Shown here: one piece after another, positions 58,140 to 64,000 of the stretch | How positions within the stretch are numbered: position 1 is the first letter of the stretch | Layout: every line of letters starts with the position of its first letter | DNA from: Gottschalkiaceae bacterium SANA | Lineage (GTDB): Bacteria > Bacillota > Clostridia > Tissierellales > GPF-1 | Direction: 5' to 3' | NCBI GenBank assembly: GCA_036323355.1 | Contig: AP028876.1 | Span: forward strand, 434,001 to 498,000 | Length of the DNA: 64,000 nucleotides | Translations under genes and position numbers: made by a program | Notes under the pieces: model-generated | Told to the model about the DNA's origin: nothing | What the model saw: the letters and a program-made list of their open reading frames with translations, nothing else | Database searches by the model: none

Positions 58140-58232
58140 AATTTGGGATCTTGATTTTTCGGGTATAGATAGGATGAAGAGCAATAAAAGTTGGGCGAAA
58201 GTGTTTTATTTAGAACGATCAAAGAGAGGATG

Positions 58233-59066
58233 ATGAAAAAGATGAAGAGAAGGTTGTTTATATTTGTTTTACTGGTTCTTCTTTGTTTCACAGGATGTTC
58301 ATCAGGAACGCCGGAAGCAGAAGAGCCGGCAGCAGTTGTAGAGGAAGCTGTGGCGACAGAGCCAGAGGCGGAAGCTGAACCAGAGGAAGCTGCTGAGCAG
58401 ATGGAAAAAGCAGAAGTCGAGGAGCCATTTGATCTATTGAATCTTCTTCAACCGAGACAATTTGATACCCTTGTGGTCGAAACCGAAATCTCTGGTATTG
58501 AAGGCTTGCTGACCAAGTCGATCGTTTACCAAAAGGGAGTCAATACAAGAACGGAGATGGAGATGCCAGGCGGTCAGAAGCAAATTATGATTCTTCAGGC
58601 TGAAGAAGGCGTTACCTATCAATATGCCCAAGGAACGATGCAGGGGATGAAGATTGTTCATGGGAATTTGGATGCTGTCATGGACCGCGACCGAGCCATG
58701 GGTGGAAAGATGGAAAAACCGGACCTTATGGATGTGCGCAATCGCATGGATGAACATATGATTGTTAGAGAAGAGGAATTGAACGGAGAAAAGGCCATTT
58801 ACATCGAGTTTAATGAAATCAATGAAGATGTAGAGAACGCAGTCGTTAAGATGTGGTATTCGGAAGAATATGCCTATCCGATTCGCTATGAGCTATTTGT
58901 TAACGAGGAATTGATGATGCGTTCTGATGTGACAAGGTTAGAGGTCGATATCGACCTGGATGATTCTTTGTTTATGCCACCAGAGGGTGTCGAATTTATG
59001 GAAGTTAACATGGAAGGCGGATTCGACATGCCGGAAATGCCCACTATGCCGGATGAGAATGAATAG
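58233..59066 (+). CDS. Lipoprotein with a LolA/LppX-like domain
   Basis: About 277 residues with a lipobox (VLLCFTGC), then an acidic, Ala/Glu-rich linker (EAEEPAAVVEEAVATEPEAE) of about 50 residues, then a single beta-rich domain. FDTLVVETEISGIEGLLTKS, YQKGVNTRTEMEMPGGQKQI, GEKAIYIEFNEI, VVKMWYSEEYAYPIRYELFV and DDSLFMPPEGVEFME resemble the half-barrel of LolA/LppX-type and related proteins of Gram-positive bacteria, where the ligand is often a lipid. The C-terminus is Met/Glu rich (MPEMPTMPDENE). ATGs at 58230, 58233 and 58242 compete for the AGAGAGG site. Function not known. Confidence 0.7.
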   Translation: MKKMKRRLFIFVLLVLLCFTGCSSGTPEAEEPAAVVEEAVATEPEAEAEPEEAAEQMEKAEVEEPFDLLNLLQPRQFDTLVVETEISGIEGLLTKSIVYQKGVNTRTEMEMPGGQKQIMILQAEEGVTYQYAQGTMQGMKIVHGNLDAVMDRDRAMGGKMEKPDLMDVRNRMDEHMIVREEELNGEKAIYIEFNEINEDVENAVVKMWYSEEYAYPIRYELFVNEELMMRSDVTRLEVDIDLDDSLFMPPEGVEFMEVNMEGGFDMPEMPTMPDENE

Positions 59067-59075
59067 AAAAGAGTA

Positions 59076-59108
59076 GCGCAGGTTCAAATTCGAACCTGCG
59101 CCTGTTTT
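59076..59108. terminator. Bidirectional terminator between lipoprotein and radical SAM genes
   Basis: GCGCAGGTTC and GAACCTGCGC form a perfect 10-bp stem around AAATTC. Confidence 0.85.
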
Positions 59109-60222
59109 ATCTTCCTGTTTCTGTCCGTGCGATTTCCAGAAACCGTGTTGCCGTGGCATCATAGAATTTTTTGTAGGCAGAACAGAAAATGTTGGACTGG
59201 TAATGACCGTTTACTTTAGGTTCCTTGTGGCGCTTGCAGCCCCCGCGGCAGACATGAAGGTGATTGCAGGTTTTACATGCGGGGTCCGTATGCAAAGACT
59301 CCTCAACAAAGGTGGTGGCCAATGGAATTTGAGAAAGTTCAGCCAAAGAGGAATCGTGAAGGTTGCCCAATTTCCAGGAATCAGTTACATAGAAATCGCA
59401 AGGATAGACGGAACCGTCAGCTTCCACCACGGCATTGACCGTGCAGTGGCCGTTCATATCGCAGCTCTCAGGCTGTCCAGTCAATAAGATCTGTAGGACA
59501 TTGTCGAACATGCGAATGCTGACGGGCGAACCAGCTTTCCAATCTCGGTACCATAAGTCGAAAAGTTGAATAAGGAATTGACCGTAACGTTCCGAGGTAA
59601 CCGACAAGGGGTTGGTGCCTTGGGCCTGGCCTAAATCATCCAAGCAGGGAATGAATTGCAAATACTGAAAACCCTGCTTCTTGAAGAAGTTATAAACCTT
59701 GGTCGGATGCTTGGCAACGGTTTGATTAACAACGGAAAGGATGTTGAAATCCACGTGTTCTTTTTTTAACCAGTCGATTGCCTGTAGGACCTTTTTATAA
59801 CTTCCAGAGCCATCTGAAAGAATCCGGTAGTGGTCATGAATCTCCTTGGGACCATCAAGAGAGATGCCGACAAGAAATCGGTTGTTGTGAAAAAACGTTG
59901 CCCATTCTTGATCGATGGCCATGCCATTGGTTTGAATAGCAAAGTGTACGGGCAGTTTCTTCGTATTGTGTTTTTTCGTAAGTTTCACCCAGTTTTTGAA
60001 GAAATCAAGACCGGCTAGAGTTGGTTCACCCCCCTGGAAGGCGAAGGTAATCTGCCGTTTTGCGGCTTCAAAAGCGCGGATTATGACAACCTCAGTCGTT
60101 TCTTCAGACATAATGCCGTAGTTTTTGATTTCTCTATGGTCTGTCACATCGGCGTAAAAGCAATAGGTGCAACGCATATTGCAAGAGCTGGATGCTGGTT
60201 TGATTAAAAAGGATATAGACAT
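59107..60222 (-). CDS. Anaerobic sulfatase-maturase-type radical SAM enzyme (SPASM)
   Basis: A 371-residue radical SAM protein. ASSSCNMRCTYCFYAD holds the CxxxCxxC cluster motif, followed by TFAFQGGEPTLAGLDFFKNW and VGISLDGPKEIHDHYRI. The C-terminal SPASM region has GSVYPCDFYVTDSWKLGN, TDPACKTCNHLHVCRGGCKR and NIFCSAYKKFYD for two more [4Fe-4S] clusters. The architecture is that of anSME, which turns a sulfatase Cys or Ser into formylglycine. No sulfatase gene is in the window, so the client lies elsewhere or is another peptide. Start ATG at 60222 with GAGGAATTTTC upstream. Confidence 0.9.
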   Translation of the reverse strand: MSISFLIKPASSSCNMRCTYCFYADVTDHREIKNYGIMSEETTEVVIIRAFEAAKRQITFAFQGGEPTLAGLDFFKNWVKLTKKHNTKKLPVHFAIQTNGMAIDQEWATFFHNNRFLVGISLDGPKEIHDHYRILSDGSGSYKKVLQAIDWLKKEHVDFNILSVVNQTVAKHPTKVYNFFKKQGFQYLQFIPCLDDLGQAQGTNPLSVTSERYGQFLIQLFDLWYRDWKAGSPVSIRMFDNVLQILLTGQPESCDMNGHCTVNAVVEADGSVYPCDFYVTDSWKLGNLHDSSLAELSQIPLATTFVEESLHTDPACKTCNHLHVCRGGCKRHKEPKVNGHYQSNIFCSAYKKFYDATATRFLEIARTETGR

Positions 60223-60385
60223 GAAAATTCCTCACTTTCATACATTGATTCTATCATACCAGATTTGGCTCAAAGAGAATCTGCCATTTTGCATATTTGA
60301 GAAAAAGGGGGGATTTGGTTATAATGACGGTATCGGTAAGAAGATAATACTTAAATAGAAAATGGTTGGCAGGCGGGAGGCGGAT

Positions 60386-61105
60386 ATGGGAGAATTTGAA
60401 AAACTAATTGAGAATCATATTGAGTTGCGACAGTTGTTCGGAAAGTTTTCTGCAGAAGATATCAGTAAAATCCAAATTACCCGTTATCCTCAGGATGTCG
60501 ATGTTATTAAAAAAGAGGCACAACAATCCAAATATGCCTACTTGATCGTCTCTGGAATTTGCGGAATTTTTAATGTATTAGAGAATGGTGAAGAATATTG
60601 TTATTATAAAATCTCGGAAAATGATGTGATCGGTTTGTCTGAACTTTTGGGTGAGCAGGCGATATCTCGGGAAGCAGATATTCGTACTTTAACAGATGTA
60701 GTTGCACTGAAAATTGCCAAGGAAGATTTGCGGATCTGGATGATGAAATATCCTGAATTCTATAATCTATTGGTTAAGAATATCATTAATCGTCTTCATG
60801 GTACGATAAGAAAACATATTGAATGTAAAAAATATACTTCAATGGCGAACATTGTTTCTTACTTGCTCTATAGCTATGAGTTATATCGAAAAACACATGG
60901 CAAGCATTATCTAGGGGATGTAAAGATCAATGAAACGAGAGAAATGATTGGAGATTTTATTTCCATGTCGATCCGTTCTGTTAATTATAACCTGGAAGCG
61001 CTAAAGAAACAGGATTATATCAGCATTCGAAGAGGCAAGATTTACATCAATCATGAGCAGTATACACAGCTAAAAGGATATAAGGAAGAATTATTGATGG
61101 AATAA
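60386..61105 (+). CDS. Crp/Fnr-family transcriptional regulator (second)
   Basis: A 239-residue regulator with a cNMP-like barrel (YAYLIVSGICGIFNVLENGE, DVIGLSELLGEQAI) and an HTH near the C-terminus (NETREMIGDFISMSIRSVNY, NLEALKKQDYISIRRGKIYI). The ATG at 60386 follows GGGAGG by 5 bases, preferred to an ATG at 60362. It lies upstream of the nucleoside ABC transporter genes with its own terminator between, so control of that operon is possible. No Fe-S cysteine cluster is evident. Confidence 0.85.
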   Translation: MGEFEKLIENHIELRQLFGKFSAEDISKIQITRYPQDVDVIKKEAQQSKYAYLIVSGICGIFNVLENGEEYCYYKISENDVIGLSELLGEQAISREADIRTLTDVVALKIAKEDLRIWMMKYPEFYNLLVKNIINRLHGTIRKHIECKKYTSMANIVSYLLYSYELYRKTHGKHYLGDVKINETREMIGDFISMSIRSVNYNLEALKKQDYISIRRGKIYINHEQYTQLKGYKEELLME

Positions 61106-61113
61106 TCACGGGG

Positions 61114-61150
61114 AAGTCATGGTAATAATTCCATGACTTTTTCTTTTTTT
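61114..61150 (+). terminator. Terminator after the second Crp/Fnr gene
   Basis: AAGTCATGG and CCATGACTT pair perfectly around TAATAATT, then a T-rich run. Confidence 0.85.
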
Positions 61151-61229
61151 GAAAGGTGCAAAATTTCCTATTTGTCTTTTCACGATTCAATTAAAATAAG
61201 GGTAATCAAATGGAAAGTGGAGGATGATT

Positions 61230-62255
61230 ATGAAGAAATTAACGGCTTTATTTGTAGTGGTATTGATGAGTGTATCTTTCTTTGCGGGTTGCACACAAAA
61301 CAATTCAGCGGCAGAGACCGAAAGCCCTGCAGTTGAGGAAAACGATAACTTGGTCAAGGTGGTTTTGTTGACATCTTCAGGTGGTTTGGGTGATCGTTCA
61401 TTTAACGATGCGGCCTATAAGGGATTGAAACGAGCAGAAGAAGAGTTGGGTGCAGAGATCAAGGTAATTGAACCCCAGTCATCTGCCGATTACTTACAAT
61501 CATTAAAAACAGCTGCTAGTTTGGGTTATGATCTTGTTATGACCGTAGGAAATGATTGGGCTGATGCATTGGAAACCGTGATGCCGAACTATCCCGATAT
61601 TAAATTTGGTGGCGTGAATTTGAAAACAGAAGCAGATAATCTAGCAGTGGCTAAGTTTAGTGACCATGAGGGCAGTTATCTTGCAGGTGCCTTGGCAGCA
61701 CAGATGACAGAGTCGGGAACGATTGGTGTGATTGGCGGCATGGACATCCCGGCAATTAAGCGATTTGTTATTGGTTTTGAGGAAGGTGCAAAATATGCGA
61801 ATCCAGATGTAGTGATTATTCCAACCTATGTAGGATCGTTTGCAGATCCAAATAAAGGTAAAGAGTTTGCTCTTCAGTTGATTAATGAAGGTGCCGATGT
61901 AATCTATCATGTTGCGGGGAAAACGGGTGAAGGTTTGTTTGCGGCAGTGAAAGAGAATGAAGAAGTATATGCCATAGGTGTTGATCAGGATCAAGATTAT
62001 ATCGTGGAAGGTAAGATTCTAACCAGTATGATTAAGCGTGTGGATGTTGCAGTGTTTGATTTTGCCAAACAAGTTAAAGAAGGAAATTATTCATCGGGCA
62101 TTCATGTATATGGAGTCGCAGAAAACGGGGTATCGTTGAGTGAAATGACCTATACAAAAGAGTTGATTTCTACAGAAATTTTAGATAGCATTGAAACCAT
62201 TCGTCAAGAAATTATTGATGGAACGATAGAGGTTACAGACTTATTCGAACAATAA
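61230..62255 (+). CDS. BMP-family ABC transporter substrate-binding lipoprotein (nucleoside)
   Basis: A 341-residue lipoprotein (lipobox SVSFFAGC) of the Bmp/PnrA/Med family. VVLLTSSGGLGDRSFNDAAY, KGLKRAEEELGAEIKVIEPQ, VGNDWADALETV, IGVIGGMDIPAIKRFVIGFE and AIGVDQDQDYIVEGKILTSM are family landmarks; the aromatic and Asp residues that hold the nucleoside base are in these loops. It binds purine or other nucleosides outside the membrane and feeds the transporter encoded next. GGAGG is 6 bases before the ATG at 61230. Confidence 0.92.
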   Translation: MKKLTALFVVVLMSVSFFAGCTQNNSAAETESPAVEENDNLVKVVLLTSSGGLGDRSFNDAAYKGLKRAEEELGAEIKVIEPQSSADYLQSLKTAASLGYDLVMTVGNDWADALETVMPNYPDIKFGGVNLKTEADNLAVAKFSDHEGSYLAGALAAQMTESGTIGVIGGMDIPAIKRFVIGFEEGAKYANPDVVIIPTYVGSFADPNKGKEFALQLINEGADVIYHVAGKTGEGLFAAVKENEEVYAIGVDQDQDYIVEGKILTSMIKRVDVAVFDFAKQVKEGNYSSGIHVYGVAENGVSLSEMTYTKELISTEILDSIETIRQEIIDGTIEVTDLFEQ

Positions 62256-62314
62256 TCAGATCAAGTATATAAATCAACAAACAGGAAGTCTAATGCTAAA
62301 TGTGAGAAAAAAAT

Positions 62315-62348
62315 GGGGCGTGCGACTTGATCGCCGTCCCTTCTTTTT
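62315..62348 (+). terminator. Hairpin with T run between binding protein and ATPase genes
   Basis: GGGGCG-T-GCGA pairs with TCGC-CGTCCC (one bulge, G-T pairs) around CTTGA, then TTCTTTTT. It probably lowers downstream expression so that the binding protein is made in excess. Confidence 0.6.
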
Positions 62349-62389
62349 CAATCGGTTTGATTGAAATTGGAAAGAAGGAGAATGACTAA

Positions 62390-63931
62390 ATGGGATTAGC
62401 AATTGAAATGATCGATATTTGCAAAGCATTTCCGGGCACGTTAGCCAATGATCAGGTCTCTATCCGAGTGGAAAAAGGGTCTGTTATGTGTTTAGTTGGA
62501 GAGAATGGTGCGGGCAAATCGACATTGATGAATATTTTATATGGCTTGTTACAGCCTGATTCTGGTGAAATTAGAATCAATGAAAAACGCGTGCAGTTTC
62601 ATTCCAGTTTGGATGCATTAAATGAAAAAATTGGTATGGTCCATCAACATTTTATGTTGGTGGAAGAAATTAGCGTATTGGAAAATATTATTTTGGGAAG
62701 AGAACCTGGTAAATCTCAGATGATTGATTATGCATTGGCACGAAAAGAAATTGAAGAATTGATGAAAAAGAATGGCATGCCGATACCCTTGGATGTCTTG
62801 GTAAGTGATTTACCAGTGGGAATGCAACAAAAGGTGGAGATTATCAAGGTACTATATCGTGGAGCGGAGATCTTAATTTTAGATGAACCGACAGCGGTTT
62901 TGACGCCACAGGAAACGGACGAGCTATTTAATAATATTGAACGAATCTCAGCTATGGGCAAGACTTTTATTTTTATCACCCATAAGTTAGATGAGGTAAT
63001 TCGGGTTTCGGATTTTATTATCGTGATGCGTCGCGGCAAGGTAGTGGAGCAAGTAAAAACAAAAGACACCAATAAATATGCATTGGCAGAGTTAATGGTG
63101 GGAAAAGAAATTCCTCCGGTTCGAGACAGGGTAAAAAAAGATGGTCGTGAAGTTATGCGCTTGCGAGAGATCAATTGTCATGATAAAAAGGGTCGGTCCT
63201 TGTTGAAAGATATTAATCTGTCCATCCATCAGGGCGAGATTGTCGGTGTGGCGGGCATTTCCGGGAATGGACAACAAGCTTTGGCACAAACGATATCAGG
63301 CCAAATCCTACCGAATTCCGGCGTGATTAGCTATGAAGGCCAGGATTTTTCACGGGTGAAACGACGAGAAAGATTGAGCAAAGGCATCAGTTATATGCCA
63401 GCGGATCGAAAGAAAGATGGGCTGTGCATGGAATGGTCTATCGCGGAAAATAGCATTGCTGGCTATCATATGCTTGATAAATTTGTAAAAAAGATTGCTG
63501 GTATTCACTTTATCAATGAGTCTCAGATGAATGAAAATGCGAAAGAGATGATCAAACGGTTTGATATTCGAACGCCGAGTCATAAAACGATGGTAAGCGC
63601 CTTATCAGGTGGCAATCAGCAGAAGGTAGTCATTGCTCGGGAGACCTATGTGCAAAAGCCAAAGCTATTAATTGCCGCGGAACCCACTCGGGGTGTAGAT
63701 ATTGGGGCGATCAGTTTTATTCACAATTACATTATGGAACTTCGCAATGAAGACACGGCTGGTCTTTTGATCTCTTCGGATTTGGATGAGATATTTGCTT
63801 TAAGCGATACGATTGTTGTACTTTTTGAGGGCGAAATCGTTTGTCATGTAAAAGCGAGCCAAATTACTAAAGAAGAACTGGGCCTATATATGGCGGGGTC
63901 TAAAAGACAGGAGTATGAATATGAATCGTAA
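62390..63931 (+). CDS. Nucleoside/sugar ABC transporter ATPase (two ABC domains)
   Basis: A 513-residue ATPase with two fused nucleotide-binding domains. Domain 1: VGENGAGKSTLMNIL, IGMVHQHFMLVEE, SDLPVGMQQKVEIIKVLYRG and LILDEPTAVLTPQE. Domain 2: VGVAGISGNGQQALAQTISG (degenerate Walker A), SALSGGNQQKVVIARETYVQ and LLIAAEPTRGVDIGA, where the Walker B Asp is replaced by Ala. This is the NupA/YufO layout that pairs with BMP lipoproteins. GAAAGAAGGAGAATGACTAA precedes the ATG. The stop overlaps the permease start. Confidence 0.94.
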   Translation: MGLAIEMIDICKAFPGTLANDQVSIRVEKGSVMCLVGENGAGKSTLMNILYGLLQPDSGEIRINEKRVQFHSSLDALNEKIGMVHQHFMLVEEISVLENIILGREPGKSQMIDYALARKEIEELMKKNGMPIPLDVLVSDLPVGMQQKVEIIKVLYRGAEILILDEPTAVLTPQETDELFNNIERISAMGKTFIFITHKLDEVIRVSDFIIVMRRGKVVEQVKTKDTNKYALAELMVGKEIPPVRDRVKKDGREVMRLREINCHDKKGRSLLKDINLSIHQGEIVGVAGISGNGQQALAQTISGQILPNSGVISYEGQDFSRVKRRERLSKGISYMPADRKKDGLCMEWSIAENSIAGYHMLDKFVKKIAGIHFINESQMNENAKEMIKRFDIRTPSHKTMVSALSGGNQQKVVIARETYVQKPKLLIAAEPTRGVDIGAISFIHNYIMELRNEDTAGLLISSDLDEIFALSDTIVVLFEGEIVCHVKASQITKEELGLYMAGSKRQEYEYES

Positions 63932-64000
63932 AGTCGAGACTGCAATTAAAAGTATTGGGAAACCCTTGTTTGCAATTTTTGTGTCTCTATTAATTGGCGC
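63921..64000 (+). CDS. ABC transporter permease, N-terminal part
   Basis: The frame starts at ATG 63921, overlapping the ATPase stop by 11 bp, and runs off the window. The visible part has a basic start and IGKPLFAIFVSLLIGA, a first membrane helix typical of NupB/YufP-type permeases. Family call rests mainly on operon position. Confidence 0.75.
   Translation, partial: MNRKVETAIKSIGKPLFAIFVSLLIG

Overview
The window reads as chromosome of an anaerobic, low-to-moderate GC Firmicute, most likely a Clostridia lineage. Supporting signs are dense operons with strong GGAGG ribosome sites, frequent UUG and GUG starts, oxygen-sensitive enzymes (tungsten aldehyde:ferredoxin oxidoreductase, anaerobic sulfatase-type radical SAM maturase), an extracytoplasmic FMN/FAD reductase lipoprotein, lipoprotein signal peptides and Gram-positive style regulators. 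No rRNA, tRNA, CRISPR array, transposase or phage gene was recognised.

Layout. 0-5.8 kb: end of an EamA transporter, an APH-fold kinase, a marR-MATE efflux operon with a candidate operator, yaaA, an orphan prepilin and a GGDEF diguanylate cyclase. 5.8-8.1 kb: a duplicated haem module of extracytoplasmic cytochrome b5-like lipoproteins (one with three tandem domains and an Asp tail) and a small His-rich membrane protein, plus a decayed copy of the latter. 8.1-16.7 kb: DAHP synthase, MATE pump, small lipoprotein, SOUL haem protein, DEAD-box helicase, alkyltransferase-like protein, AOR with a MoaD/ThiS-like partner, and an unknown membrane protein. 16.7-18.4 kb: four tandem cold-shock genes, each with its own promoter, structured leader and terminator. 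18.5-22.3 kb: ppk-ppx-ferredoxin polyphosphate operon. 22.3-28.8 kb: haemolysin III, YciI, a DUF3179 gene interrupted only by a UGA at a conserved Cys position (candidate selenoprotein), a methyltransferase, HelD, and a Ham1-HD fusion. 28.8-33.4 kb: YesMN-type two-component system divergent from the flavoprotein reductase. 33.4-39.4 kb: purine island (two deoD genes, lacI, adenine deaminase, amidotransferase-like protein, membrane protein). 39.5-45 kb: Crp regulator, amidase, Fe-alcohol dehydrogenase, a nonsense-broken GNAT gene beside its intact paralogue, and structured ~103-bp repeats. 45.2-48.8 kb: FMN riboswitch and ribDE-BA-H. 48.9-51.8 kb: secreted helical protein plus OmpR/EnvZ-type pair, where the regulator carries a premature stop. 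52-55.8 kb: lacI-deoC-cdd-pdp. 55.8-64 kb: AI-2E family protein, branched-chain aminotransferase, LolA-like lipoprotein, radical SAM maturase, Crp regulator and a BMP-type nucleoside ABC transporter running off the end.

How the parts fit. Nucleoside use is a strong theme: uptake (BMP transporter), phosphorolysis (DeoD x2, Pdp), deamination (Ade, Cdd) and sugar-phosphate cleavage (DeoC), under two LacI-type regulators with CG-centred operator candidates. Flavin supply (rib operon) and an FMN-linked extracytoplasmic reductase, together with haem lipoproteins, suggest electron transfer outside the membrane. The most notable single observation is the UGA-containing DUF3179 gene at 23517-24389, which has a bSECIS-like hairpin right after the UGA. 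Function calls come from motif recognition alone; no database search was run.
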